DNA of 64,000 nt from CAJXMH01 sp964001305 (lineage in GTDB: Bacteria > Bacteroidota > Bacteroidia > Flavobacteriales_E > Vicingaceae): the NCBI GenBank assembly GCA_964001305.1, contig CAXFAI010000007.1:96808-160807 (forward strand). Reading direction: 5' to 3'. This document shows, in pieces, positions 1-8,500 of this stretch (position 1 is the first letter of the stretch; the number at the start of each line of letters is the position of its first letter). The notes under the pieces were generated by a model. That model searched no databases, was not told the origin of the DNA, and saw only the letters and a program-made list of their open reading frames with translations. Both the position numbers and the translations under genes were made by a program.

Positions 1-483
1 TTTGATCCTAATGATCAAAGAGCAGTTCGATACTGGAATAATGTAGAAGAGTTCATGAAATTCCAAAACTTGTTTGATGGAATTCAAATTTTCATTTGGG
101 TGATTGGCATTATGACCATAATAGCTGGTATTGTTGGTATCAGTAACATCATGCTAATTGTTGTAAAAGAACGCACCAAAGAGATTGGTGTTCGTAAGGC
201 ATTAGGTGCTACTCCTTGGTCAATTATCAGTTTAATCATGATGGAGTCAGTCTTAATTACTACTGTATCCGGTTATATAGGCTTGGTTTTAGGAGTTGGT
301 TTGGTTGAGTTAGTAAGTGCTAATATGCCACCCGACTCAGAATTCTTCAAAAATCCTGAAGTCAATTTTCAGGTTGCTATTACAGCAACCGTAGTATTGG
401 TTCTTGCAGGTACCTTAGCAGGTTTAGTTCCTGCTAGAAAAGCAGCTTCCATTAAACCCATTGTTGCACTTAGAGACGAATAA
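1..483 (+). CDS. ABC transporter permease, MacB/FtsX type (5' partial)
   Basis: The reading frame is open from base 1, so the gene begins outside the window and only about 160 C-terminal residues are visible. These hold the FtsX-like core: a membrane helix starting near FIWVIGIMTIIAGIVG, the conserved cytoplasmic signature VKERTKEIGVRKALGATP, and two more helices ending in AGLVPARKAASIKPIVALRDE. This matches the C-terminal half of MacB-type permeases, which drive ATP-powered efflux or lipoprotein-type extrusion across the periplasm. A homologous permease starts 1 base after the stop and a MacA-like adaptor follows, so the three form one operon. The ATPase is presumably just upstream, outside the window. 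Confidence 0.9.
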   Translation, partial: FDPNDQRAVRYWNNVEEFMKFQNLFDGIQIFIWVIGIMTIIAGIVGISNIMLIVVKERTKEIGVRKALGATPWSIISLIMMESVLITTVSGYIGLVLGVGLVELVSANMPPDSEFFKNPEVNFQVAITATVVLVLAGTLAGLVPARKAASIKPIVALRDE

Positions 484-484
484 G

Positions 485-1741
485 ATGTTTGACGCAGACA
501 AATGGAATGAAATATATAGCTCGTTAGCCAAAAATAAGTTAAGAACAGCTTTAACCGCATTTGGTGTGTTTTGGGGAATATTTATGCTAATCATTATGCT
601 TGGTGCAGGAAATGGCTTGCAAAATGGAGTAACTGAAAACTTTAGTGGTGTTGCAACAAATAGCGTTTTTATATGGACACAACGCACAACCATACCTTAT
701 TCAGGTTTACCAAAAGGCCGTTCATTCTATATGAAAAATGAAGATATAGAAGTGCTTAAAAATGACGTTAAAGAATTAGATGTATTGTCTCCTCGAAACC
801 AATTAAGAGGATATAGAGGTGGGAATAATGTAAGTTACTTAAATCAATCGGGCAACTTTCAAGTTATGGGAGACTATCCTCAAATAATGAAAATTAGCCC
901 CATGGAAATTACTGAAGGTCGTTTTTTAAACCACCTCGACTTGGAAGAAAAACGAAAAGTAGTGGTAATCGGAACCTATGTAAAAGATGTACTTTTTAAA
1001 AATGAAAATCCAATCAATAAAAATGTAAAAGTCAATGGAGTTTTCTTTAAAGTTATAGGCGTCTTTAAGAGCAAAAAGGGTGGTAATCAAGGAGAAAGAG
1101 ATTCCCAAACTTTGTTTATACCTTTTACTACATTTCAAAAAGCATTTAATTATGGAAATGTAGTTGGTTGGATTGCTGCCACTGCTAAACCCAATTATTC
1201 CGCTTCACAAGTTGAACAAAGAATTGTCTCGATTCTAAAGAGAAGACATACCGTTGCACCCAAAGATGAGAGAGCTTTTGGCTCTTGGAATGCAGAAGAG
1301 GAATACAATCAAATTAATGGCTTATTTAGTGGAATTTCTATGCTTATTTGGGTAGTTGGCATAGGTACTTTATCAGCTGGAATTATTGGAGTAAGTAATA
1401 TTATGCTCATCATCGTAAAAGAACGAACGAAAGAAATTGGTGTAAGACGAGCAATTGGAGCCACTCCCCTTTCCATTGTTGGTCAAATTATGACAGAAGC
1501 GATAGTTTTAACCTCTATTGCCGGCTATTTAGGCCTAACCTTTGGCGTATTGGTAACAGAAGCCATTTCAAATGCCATGGGCCCCATGCAAGGCGATAGT
1601 ATGTTTACCAATCCAACCATTGATTTAAAAGTTGCATTAACAGCACTTTCTATATTAGTAATAGCTGGAGCCTTAGCAGGTTTAATTCCAGCTAGAAAAG
1701 CAGTAAAAATAAAACCCATAGAAGCATTACGAACCGAATAG
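485..1741 (+). CDS. ABC transporter permease, MacB/FtsX type
   Basis: A 418-residue permease. The N-terminal helix with LAKNKLRTALTAFGVFWGIF is the usual MacB_PCD start. A periplasmic domain of roughly 240 residues follows, then the FtsX domain with VKERTKEIGVRRAIGATP and three C-terminal helices. The ATG at 485 is preferred to an in-frame ATG at 461, because 461 lies inside the preceding gene and would put polar residues ahead of the first conserved stretch. It is clearly paralogous to the preceding permease: both end in AG(L)xPARKA-x-KPIxALR. Two permeases plus an adaptor suggest a heterodimeric MacB-type exporter. The substrate cannot be read from the sequence. Confidence 0.92.
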   Translation: MFDADKWNEIYSSLAKNKLRTALTAFGVFWGIFMLIIMLGAGNGLQNGVTENFSGVATNSVFIWTQRTTIPYSGLPKGRSFYMKNEDIEVLKNDVKELDVLSPRNQLRGYRGGNNVSYLNQSGNFQVMGDYPQIMKISPMEITEGRFLNHLDLEEKRKVVVIGTYVKDVLFKNENPINKNVKVNGVFFKVIGVFKSKKGGNQGERDSQTLFIPFTTFQKAFNYGNVVGWIAATAKPNYSASQVEQRIVSILKRRHTVAPKDERAFGSWNAEEEYNQINGLFSGISMLIWVVGIGTLSAGIIGVSNIMLIIVKERTKEIGVRRAIGATPLSIVGQIMTEAIVLTSIAGYLGLTFGVLVTEAISNAMGPMQGDSMFTNPTIDLKVALTALSILVIAGALAGLIPARKAVKIKPIEALRTE

Positions 1742-1750
1742 TTTTTTGAT

Positions 1751-2860
1751 ATGAAGAAGTTTTTTAAAATATTTATTGGCATAGCCATTTTAGGAGTATT
1801 TGTTTGGACCATCTACTACCTCTATAGTAAATCAGAAGAAAAACCTGTAGTATTTCAGACCAAAACAGCAGAAACCACCGATATTATTAAAAAGACAGTA
1901 GCAACTGGCTCTGTAGTTCCAAGAAAAGAGATTGAAATAAAACCACAAGTATCGGGTATTATAGATGAAATTTATGTGGAGGCTGGAACTATGGTTGAAA
2001 AAAATGACCGTATTGCATTGGTAAAAATCATCCCCAATATGGTAAGTCTAAATAATGCAGAAAACCGTGTTAGACAAGCTAGAATATCTCTAGAAAACGC
2101 TAAAATTGATTTGGATAGAAATCAAACCTTGAAGGATAAGAAAGTAATAGCAGATGCTGAATTACAACCTTTTGAATTGGCCTATAATACAGCTCAAGAA
2201 GAATTAAAAGCAGCAGAAGATAATCTTCAATTAATTAAAAAAGGGGAAACTTCTTCTAATAAAAACAATACCAACCGCTTAATTCGTTCCACCATCTCAG
2301 GAATGATCTTAGATGTTCCTGTTGAAGAGGGAAACTCAGTCATTGAAGCCAACACCATGAACGATGGAACAACCGTAGCTTCAGTCGCTGATATGACCGA
2401 TTTAGTTTTTGAAGGAAATGTAGATGAATCGGAAGTGGGTAAAATCAAAGAAGGTATGGATTTAATTTTACGTATTGGTGCCATTGAAAATGAAACTTTT
2501 GATGCAGTTTTAGAATACATTTCACCAAAAGGAGTTGAAGAAGAGGGTGCTATACAGTTTGAAATAAAGGCTGCTGTAAAATTAAAAGAAGGTCAATTTA
2601 TAAGAGCAGGATATAGCGCCAATGCAGATATAGTTTTAGATAAAAGAGAAGATGTTCTTTCAATTTCAGAAGCATTACTTCAATTTGATGAAAATGATTC
2701 TGCTTATGTTGAAGTGATGGTCGCTGATCAAGAATTTGAACGTCGCTATGTGAAAACTGGCCTTTCAGATGGAATTAATATTGAAATCTTATCCGGTATT
2801 AATGAAGAAGACCAACTTAAATTGTGGAATCTAGCTGAACCACAAACAAATAGCTATTAG
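1751..2860 (+). CDS. HlyD/MacA-family periplasmic adaptor
   Basis: A 369-residue membrane fusion protein that would bridge the inner-membrane permeases and an outer-membrane channel. An N-terminal anchor helix (residues 5-25) is followed by a biotinyl-lipoyl-like half motif (TGSVVPRKEIEIKPQVSGIIDEIYVEAG, about 51-80), an alpha-helical hairpin rich in Asn/Lys/Glu (about 95-170), the second lipoyl half (about 185-205) and beta-barrel strands to the end. It starts 9 bases after the second permease stop and is the last gene of the efflux operon. Naming it MacA itself would go beyond the evidence, as no TolC-like gene is visible. Confidence 0.9.
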   Translation: MKKFFKIFIGIAILGVFVWTIYYLYSKSEEKPVVFQTKTAETTDIIKKTVATGSVVPRKEIEIKPQVSGIIDEIYVEAGTMVEKNDRIALVKIIPNMVSLNNAENRVRQARISLENAKIDLDRNQTLKDKKVIADAELQPFELAYNTAQEELKAAEDNLQLIKKGETSSNKNNTNRLIRSTISGMILDVPVEEGNSVIEANTMNDGTTVASVADMTDLVFEGNVDESEVGKIKEGMDLILRIGAIENETFDAVLEYISPKGVEEEGAIQFEIKAAVKLKEGQFIRAGYSANADIVLDKREDVLSISEALLQFDENDSAYVEVMVADQEFERRYVKTGLSDGINIEILSGINEEDQLKLWNLAEPQTNSY

Positions 2861-2883
2861 AATTTGATATAAGAAATTCATTT

Positions 2884-2912
2884 TTTATCTAAAAGCATTG
2901 CGAGTAGTTTTG
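2884..2912 (+). promoter_or_regulatory. Bacteroidota-type promoter (-33/-7)
   Basis: TTTA at 2884-2887 and TAGTTTTG at 2905-2912 are separated by 17 bases. They match the Bacteroidota TTTG / TAnnTTTG pattern and sit 23 bases before the ATG at 2936. This is the likely promoter of the AhpD-like and SpoIIE genes. Confidence 0.55.
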
Positions 2913-2935
2913 CAACTTAGAATAAAAGAACAAAA

Positions 2936-3496
2936 ATGGTATTTGAAAAAGTAAGCTACGAAGCCGCTTCAGAGGAAGTGAAAGCAATTTATGATGAAAC
3001 AATGAAGGAGATGAATATTCCCTTTGTTTTAAATTGGTTTAAGTGTCAAGGTAATAATGCAGAATTATTAAGAGGAAATTGGGAAAAGTTAAAATCAGTT
3101 ATGCTTAGAGGTAGTATACCCATGATTTTAAAACAGTTGATTATTTATAACATTTCAAAAGAAAGAGGGTGTGAATATTGTGCTCAAGCTCATGGAGTTA
3201 TGGCCGACAGTATGAGTTCGGCATTAAATGATAATCCTGATTTCAGAGTAACAGAAAACATGGACTCAACGAGTATTCCACCTTCTTATAAAGCGGCTAT
3301 TCGAATTATCACAAATTCAGCTTTAAATCCTGCTTCCACTTCTGAAGATGATTTTGAAGCGCTTCAAGATGAAGGCTTTTCAGATGATGAAATTCAAGAA
3401 TTATTCGCGCATGCTGATTTGGTTAACATGCTAAATACAGTGGCTGATATTTCAGGAATCAAGCTTGATAATGAGCTAATGGAAGCGCAAATGTAA
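2936..3496 (+). CDS. Carboxymuconolactone decarboxylase / AhpD-like protein
   Basis: A 186-residue all-helical protein of the CMD/AhpD-like family. The redox signature E-x-x-C-x-x-C-x3-H is visible as ERGCEYCAQAH near residues 77-87. Such Cys pairs serve peroxidase or alkylhydroperoxidase-type activity in AhpD relatives. The length fits single-domain members. It has its own promoter and stops 2 bases before the SpoIIE phosphatase ATG, so the two are likely co-transcribed. This links a peroxide-type enzyme with a phosphatase signalling protein, although a functional link is inference. The substrate is unknown. Confidence 0.85.
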   Translation: MVFEKVSYEAASEEVKAIYDETMKEMNIPFVLNWFKCQGNNAELLRGNWEKLKSVMLRGSIPMILKQLIIYNISKERGCEYCAQAHGVMADSMSSALNDNPDFRVTENMDSTSIPPSYKAAIRIITNSALNPASTSEDDFEALQDEGFSDDEIQELFAHADLVNMLNTVADISGIKLDNELMEAQM

Positions 3497-3498
3497 AC

Positions 3499-4812
3499 AT
3501 GTCTAAAGCCCCTTTAGATTTAATTTCTAACCGAGTTCGTTATGAATCGGTTGCAAAAATGGCTAGCGAGGTTAGTTCTGCTAGTCATTTAAATGACATT
3601 GAAAAAGCACTGCAACGACACTCTAAGTTCGTTGTCAGTGCTTTTCAGTTTGTCTATTGCTTTATTCTTGAGAATCAAGTTGTTTCATTTTCTTTCAATA
3701 AACAATTTGATTTACCCTTAAAGCAAATACTCAATTCTTATGACTCTTCTTTAGAGCGACCTCAAATATTCTCTAAGCAAGATGATCTTGATGAAATCAG
3801 TGAATTACTGTTTCAAAATGAAAAGGTAAGCTCAGTAATTCGAGTTTGTAATAAAAGTGAACAAAAGAATTACTTGGTCCATTTTGCATCTAAAGATGAA
3901 GTTTACAATCACAATGATGCCAAATTTATTAAGTTGATTATAGAATTGGTACTTCCAAAAGTTCAATCCATTTTGCTAACAGAAAAGATTCAGCTTCAAA
4001 ATGATAAATTGAAATCGGCGAACCATAAAATTGACATTGTAAATAAGGAGCTGACTGGGAGTATAAGTTATGCTCAAAGAATTCAATCGGCCTTATTACC
4101 AAGTAAAGAAACGATAAATGAAGTTTTAGATCAAAATTTTATCATCTTCAAACCCAGAGATGTAGTTAGTGGAGACTTTTACTATTCTTACAAAAGAGAT
4201 AATAAACTTGTTCTTGTGGCAGCTGATTGCACAGGTCATGGTGTTCCTGGTGCCATGCTATCTATCTTTTGCATTCAATTATTTAGAGAAGTTTGTAATT
4301 CTTGCCCGACTTTGGCAGCTAATGAAATATTAAATGCATTGGATGAAAAATTCAAAGGATACTTAAGTGATAGCTATTCTAAAACTCAAAAAGTTAGAAT
4401 GCAAGATGGCATGGATGTTTCTGTAATTGACATTTGTTTTGAAGAGAAAAAGCTTCAATTTGCTTCTGCAAATCGTCCTTTAGCGTTTGTGCGTAATGGC
4501 AAATTAAATCGTATTCGAGGTTCTCGTTTTCCAATTGGTAGTCATGCAACTTATGCAAATAAGGACTTTGAAGCTCATCAAATAAATTACCAAGACGGAG
4601 ATCGTTTTTATATGTTCTCCGATGGTTATGCTGATCAATTTGGTGGACCAAGAGGAAAAAAACTACTAACCAGTCGATTTCTAAAAATGCTTGAAGATAG
4701 CTCTTCGCTTAGCATTTTAGAACAAGAAGCTTATTTAGAGAGAGAGTGGGAATCTTGGAAACAAGATCAAATGCAAATTGACGACATTTTAGTCATGGGA
4801 TTTCAATTATAA
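3499..4812 (+). CDS. PP2C/SpoIIE-family serine phosphatase with N-terminal sensor region
   Basis: A 437-residue protein. Residues about 1-155 form a GAF-like mixed alpha/beta region with no clear ligand motif. A helical linker with coiled-coil character runs to about 195 (NDKLKSANHKIDIVNKEL). The SpoIIE domain follows, with FKPRDVVSGDFYY, the metal-binding AADCTGHGVPGAMLS, and FYMFSDGYADQFGG near the C-terminus. The family dephosphorylates anti-anti-sigma-type proteins or other phospho-Ser targets in partner-switching signalling. No HPK or STAS partner is adjacent, so its target is unknown. It is cytoplasmic, with no membrane segment. Confidence 0.9.
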   Translation: MSKAPLDLISNRVRYESVAKMASEVSSASHLNDIEKALQRHSKFVVSAFQFVYCFILENQVVSFSFNKQFDLPLKQILNSYDSSLERPQIFSKQDDLDEISELLFQNEKVSSVIRVCNKSEQKNYLVHFASKDEVYNHNDAKFIKLIIELVLPKVQSILLTEKIQLQNDKLKSANHKIDIVNKELTGSISYAQRIQSALLPSKETINEVLDQNFIIFKPRDVVSGDFYYSYKRDNKLVLVAADCTGHGVPGAMLSIFCIQLFREVCNSCPTLAANEILNALDEKFKGYLSDSYSKTQKVRMQDGMDVSVIDICFEEKKLQFASANRPLAFVRNGKLNRIRGSRFPIGSHATYANKDFEAHQINYQDGDRFYMFSDGYADQFGGPRGKKLLTSRFLKMLEDSSSLSILEQEAYLEREWESWKQDQMQIDDILVMGFQL

Positions 4813-4842
4813 ACCCATCTTGTATTTACTTGTTATTTCTAC

Positions 4843-5139
4843 ATGTCAAGTAAAAATCAAGAAGTACTTAATTCTAGGGAGATTAATCGGGTAATTGAAA
4901 TGGCTTGGGAAGATAGAACGCCTTTTGAAGCCATAGAATTTCAATTTGGGCTCTCTGAAAAAGAAGTTATTCAACTGATGAAACGGGAATTAAAGCTCCA
5001 AAATTGGAAAAAATGGAGAGCAAGAGTTCAAGGTAGAAAAACAAAACATAGAAAACTTAACGCTAACAAAAGCATTCGCTTTAAATCAAAAGCCCAAAAA
5101 ACAATTAGTGGTAATCGTATTTCGAAAAAGAAGTATTAG
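4843..5139 (+). CDS. TIGR03643/DUF2805 family protein
   Basis: A 98-residue basic protein. The N-terminal 65 residues (REINRVIEMAWEDRTPFEAIEFQFGLSEKEVIQLMKRELK...WRARVQGRKTKH) match the TIGR03643 family as I recall it. The predicted helix-turn-helix-like fold and Lys/Arg-rich tail suggest nucleic-acid binding, but the family has no established function. It starts 30 bases after the SpoIIE gene and ends overlapping the convergent NDH-2 gene by 4 bases. Confidence 0.8.
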   Translation: MSSKNQEVLNSREINRVIEMAWEDRTPFEAIEFQFGLSEKEVIQLMKRELKLQNWKKWRARVQGRKTKHRKLNANKSIRFKSKAQKTISGNRISKKKY

Positions 5140-6413
5140 TTAACCTTTTTTTGCTCAAACTTTCTGATAATCAACCGCACACCTCTATCAAAGTTTAAGT
5201 AGTTGTATGTCCAATTGAAAAAGGTGATTACTTTATTTCTGAACCCAACTAATGAGAGCAGGTGCACAAACATCCATACATACCAAGCAAATTGTCCTTG
5301 AAATTTAATTTTTCCCAAATCAACTACTGCCCTATTTCTTCCAACTGTAGCCATCACACCTAAGTCTTTGTATTCAAATTCTTTCATTGGTTTCCCTTCT
5401 TCCAATCTCACTAAGTTTTTTCCTAAAAACTCCCCTTGTTGATTAGCAACTGGCGCCAACATAGGTAAGCCATTTGGAAAAGCATCAGTTTCCATATGCC
5501 CAATATCTCCGATAGCAAAGATTTTCGAATAGCCTGTAATTTGATTATGTCTATTAACGGTATACCTTCCTTTAGAAACACACTCTTCAGCTAATCCTTT
5601 TATTAGATTCCCTTTTACACCTGCAGCCCAAATTAAGGTTTTTGCTTTCAGTTCTTTACCTTCTTTAAATTTTACCGTATGTCCATCATATTGAGAAACT
5701 GCGCTTTTAAGCCACACCGTTACACCTAAAGATTCTAAATATTTAAATGCCTTTTGAGAAGCTTCATCCGACATGGGCGGCAATAATTCATCAGACATTT
5801 CAATTAAATGAATATTCATTCTCCGAATATCAAGATCGGGGTAATCTTCAGGGAGAATATGTTTTTTTAATTCAGCAAAAGCACCTGCTAGTTCTACACC
5901 TGTTGGTCCGCCTCCTACTATGGCAAAACTCATTAATGCTTCTTGCTCCTCTTTGGATGAAGTTAAAAGAGCCTTTTCGAAATGTTGAAGAATAAAACTT
6001 CTTAAATCTAGTGCCTCAGAAATACTCTTCATGGTCATAGCATTTTGAGCAATGTCTTCCATGCCAAAATAATTGGTTGTTGTTCCAGTAGCAATTACTA
6101 AGTAATCGTAATTAACACTACCAATGTCTGTATGAATTAAATTTTTATCAGGAAAAATTTCAAGCACCTTGGCCATTCTAAAGTAAAAATGCTCTTGTGA
6201 TTTAAAAATCTTACGAATGGGGTAAGCAATCGAATCTGGCTCTAAACCTGCTGTAGCAACTTGGTATAATAGCGGCTGAAACGTATGATAATTGTTTTGA
6301 TCAAGCATAACCACTTGAAACCTCTTTTTCTTTAGCGATTTAGCTAGTTGCAATCCACCAAAACCACCACCAACGATAACAACTCTGGGGCGATTCGATT
6401 CAGGTATATTCAT
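5136..6413 (-). CDS. ndh: Type II NADH dehydrogenase (NDH-2)
   Basis: A 425-residue FAD/NAD(P)-dependent oxidoreductase that passes electrons from NADH to menaquinone without proton pumping. The FAD-binding VVIVGGGFGGLQLAKSL lies at about 10-26. The NAD-binding AIVGGGPTGVELAGAFAEL lies at about 164-182. IFAIGDIGHM and the quinone-site-like LAPVANQQGEFLGKNL follow. The C-terminal 55 residues are hydrophobic/aromatic and basic, fitting monotopic membrane attachment. The start (ATG at 6413) gives the canonical length. It is divergent from the TPR gene across a 60-bp gap whose promoters probably overlap. Confidence 0.93.
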   Translation of the reverse strand: MNIPESNRPRVVIVGGGFGGLQLAKSLKKKRFQVVMLDQNNYHTFQPLLYQVATAGLEPDSIAYPIRKIFKSQEHFYFRMAKVLEIFPDKNLIHTDIGSVNYDYLVIATGTTTNYFGMEDIAQNAMTMKSISEALDLRSFILQHFEKALLTSSKEEQEALMSFAIVGGGPTGVELAGAFAELKKHILPEDYPDLDIRRMNIHLIEMSDELLPPMSDEASQKAFKYLESLGVTVWLKSAVSQYDGHTVKFKEGKELKAKTLIWAAGVKGNLIKGLAEECVSKGRYTVNRHNQITGYSKIFAIGDIGHMETDAFPNGLPMLAPVANQQGEFLGKNLVRLEEGKPMKEFEYKDLGVMATVGRNRAVVDLGKIKFQGQFAWYVWMFVHLLSLVGFRNKVITFFNWTYNYLNFDRGVRLIIRKFEQKKVN

Positions 6414-6432
6414 GGTAAATAAATTTTAATTT

Positions 6433-6461
6433 TTTGCATCAAAACAATGCGCTTACTTTTG
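6433..6461 (+). promoter_or_regulatory. Bacteroidota-type promoter deciding the TPR start
   Basis: TTTG at 6433-6436 and TACTTTTG at 6454-6461 have a 17-base spacer. An in-frame ATG at 6447 falls inside this promoter, so translation must begin at the ATG at 6474, 12 bases after the -7 element. Confidence 0.6.
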
Positions 6462-6473
6462 AGTTTCAAAGGT

Positions 6474-7073
6474 ATGAACAAGCAAGACACCCTATATAAT
6501 AAAGGCGTAAAACTTCTGAAAGAAAACAAGCTAAATGAAGCTTTAACTCTTTTCAATGAATTAGTTTTAAAGGAACCCACAAATGCTGATTATTGGAGCG
6601 AAAGAGGGGTTGTATATTTTCATTTAAAACGAAGAAAAGAATCGTTGGCTGATATGGATAGAGCAGTTGAATTACAGCCACAAAAAAGCTATCGATATTC
6701 CAGTAGAGCTTTTATAAAAGGACACTTTAAGGATATAGAGGGTGCTATTGCTGATTATGAGAAAGCCATTGAACTAGACCCAGAAGATGCTATTGCGCAT
6801 AATAATTTGGGCTTACTAGAGGAGCAATTGGGGTATCTTTTAAAAGCTAAAAAACGATTTGATAGAGCCGATAAACTTGGTCCACAATCTCAAATTGATG
6901 GCAGAACAGATCAGTCAATTCAAGGTGAAGAAATTCCTGCAAGGAACATTCAAAAAGAGCTAGATGAAGAAAAAAAGAAGCAAACATTGTGGTCTGAGTT
7001 AAAAAGCCTTGGCACACAAGAAGGCAGAGCTTCGTTTATTCGTTTTCTCAAATCAGGTTTTAAGAATACCTAA
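6474..7073 (+). CDS. Tetratricopeptide repeat protein
   Basis: A 199-residue soluble protein with three or four TPR units between residues 1 and 125 (for example YNKGVKLLKENKLNEALTLFNELVLKEP, DYWSERGVVYFHLKRRKESLADMDRAVELQP, and AIADYEKAIELDPEDAIAHNNLGLLEEQ). A charged C-terminal tail without TPR character follows. There is no signal peptide when the ATG at 6474 is used. TPR proteins are scaffolds and the partner is unknown. The gene converges on the YdjM-like gene with a 4-base overlap. Confidence 0.85.
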   Translation: MNKQDTLYNKGVKLLKENKLNEALTLFNELVLKEPTNADYWSERGVVYFHLKRRKESLADMDRAVELQPQKSYRYSSRAFIKGHFKDIEGAIADYEKAIELDPEDAIAHNNLGLLEEQLGYLLKAKKRFDRADKLGPQSQIDGRTDQSIQGEEIPARNIQKELDEEKKKQTLWSELKSLGTQEGRASFIRFLKSGFKNT

Positions 7074-8077
7074 ATTCCCCAAATTCTATCCCAAAGCTTA
7101 TAAAGTTCTTTCTCAGTGCCTTTGAAGGAGTTTTTCTTTTGAGTAATACTTACTTCGTTTTTTCTACTAATTTGATACGTAAATACAAAATTTGAAGGCT
7201 GGTCGCTCATTCCATCAATTAAGCCAAATCGTAAGTCATTCATACATAATTGTTCTCCACAATTTGTCAGGGTATAATATCCTTTGGTTAAATGAACCAG
7301 TCTCTCAATATCAGGATGATTTCTATATGGATTTAAGAGTGTTTTATTTTTAGGAAAACGATGCACCTCCAATTGACTTCCCGTGTCAAATAATGATCGA
7401 TAAGCAATTAGAAAGTCATTCTCCTGCTCAATATTAAAAGTCCATAACAAGGCATTAAAAGGTGTTGGTCTGCTATCAAACTGAATAAACTCAATTTGGT
7501 TTTTACTCAATAGGTTTTTAAAGGTATAATTCATATATCCTTTTATACAAAGTGTAAGCAGCAAATAACTACTACTAATCCATAACCCTAAACGGTTGGC
7601 CTTTTGTCTTTTGACTGAACCTCTTTTGCTAATAAGAGCAAAGAGCAGACAAACTAAAAAAGGGAGTGTGTAGATGGGGTCAATCACAAAGATGGATTGA
7701 ATGGCAATTCTCCAGTCTAGTGGCCAAAAAAATTGAGTTCCCCAGGTGGTGAAAATATCTAAAAGGGGATGCGTAAATACAGACAAGAAAAATAGTTGGC
7801 TCCAGCCCCACCAATCAGCCTCCTTCCTTTTAGTATAAATTTTACTAAGTAATAAACCCAATATGGGAGCAATTAATAAAGCAAATACGATAGAATGACT
7901 AAATCCTCTATGGATTTCAAGCCGATCTACCGTATTCATAAATTGTCCAGGAAGGGTATCTAAATCTGGTATGGTACCACCTATGGCTCCCCATAAAATA
8001 GCTTTATTACCAACCTTTTTGCCAAGCACTGCCTCGCCAACAGCACCACCCAATACAATTTGGGTTAAAGAATCCAA
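7070..8077 (-). CDS. Membrane-bound metal-dependent hydrolase, YdjM/DUF457 family
   Basis: A 335-residue polytopic protein. The N-terminal MDSLTQIVLGGAVGEAVLG is the conserved start of the family, so the TTG codon at 8077 is taken as the true initiator. Putative metal ligands are visible in GTIPDLDTLP, HRGFSHSIVF and THPLLDIFTTWGTQ. Several membrane helices follow, with a soluble C-terminal domain from about residue 190. E. coli YdjM is an inner-membrane protein of unclear physiological role, and the C-terminal domain here is also of unknown role. It is transcribed in line with DUF3127 and cyclophilin, 19 bases after DUF3127. Confidence 0.85.
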   Translation of the reverse strand: MDSLTQIVLGGAVGEAVLGKKVGNKAILWGAIGGTIPDLDTLPGQFMNTVDRLEIHRGFSHSIVFALLIAPILGLLLSKIYTKRKEADWWGWSQLFFLSVFTHPLLDIFTTWGTQFFWPLDWRIAIQSIFVIDPIYTLPFLVCLLFALISKRGSVKRQKANRLGLWISSSYLLLTLCIKGYMNYTFKNLLSKNQIEFIQFDSRPTPFNALLWTFNIEQENDFLIAYRSLFDTGSQLEVHRFPKNKTLLNPYRNHPDIERLVHLTKGYYTLTNCGEQLCMNDLRFGLIDGMSDQPSNFVFTYQISRKNEVSITQKKNSFKGTEKELYKLWDRIWGI

Positions 8078-8096
8078 TTAATAGAATTTAAGTTAA

Positions 8097-8498
8097 TTAG
8101 AATGGCAAATCATCTTCATCATCGTCTGCATTTAAATCAGCTGTATTAACCGATGACATGGGTTCTTCTGTTGGTGGAGGAGGTGTATTGCCACTTGGTG
8201 CATTTCCGTCTACAGCCTCTACTCTCCAAGCATCTAAGTTTGTAAAATAGCTAACATTGCCATTTTTTTCCCATTTCCTTCCTTTCAAATTGAAAGAAAC
8301 TTTTACTCTTTGATTTACATTTAAGGCATCTACCAAGCTACATTTATCTTGAATCAATTGAAATTTAATATGCTCAGTAAAAACTCTACCTCCACCCTCT
8401 TCTGTTGTTTCTACAACAAACTCTCTTTTCTTAAATGCATCACTTACTTGTTGAACTGGAAATTTTTCAACCAATTTACCTTCTAACTCAAAACTCAT
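8097..8498 (-). CDS. DUF3127 protein with SSB-like acidic C-terminal tail
   Basis: A 133-residue protein. Residues 1-90 (SFELEGKLVEKFPVQQVSDAFKKREFVVET and later RVKVSFNLKGRKW) match DUF3127, a Bacteroidota family predicted to adopt an OB-like fold. A Pro/Gly-rich linker (residues about 95-115) leads to an acidic end, ADDDEDDLPF. That end closely resembles the protein-docking tail of single-stranded DNA-binding proteins. Seen directly: the tail and linker arrangement. Inference: it may bind nucleic acid and recruit SSB-interacting proteins. It lies 2 bases after the cyclophilin gene in the same operon. Confidence 0.82.
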   Translation of the reverse strand: MSFELEGKLVEKFPVQQVSDAFKKREFVVETTEEGGGRVFTEHIKFQLIQDKCSLVDALNVNQRVKVSFNLKGRKWEKNGNVSYFTNLDAWRVEAVDGNAPSGNTPPPPTEEPMSSVNTADLNADDDEDDLPF

Positions 8499-8500
8499 AT

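Noticed and set aside
461..484. Upstream ATG for the second MacB permease
   Set aside because: It lies within the preceding gene. The ATG at 485 gives the conserved permease start.
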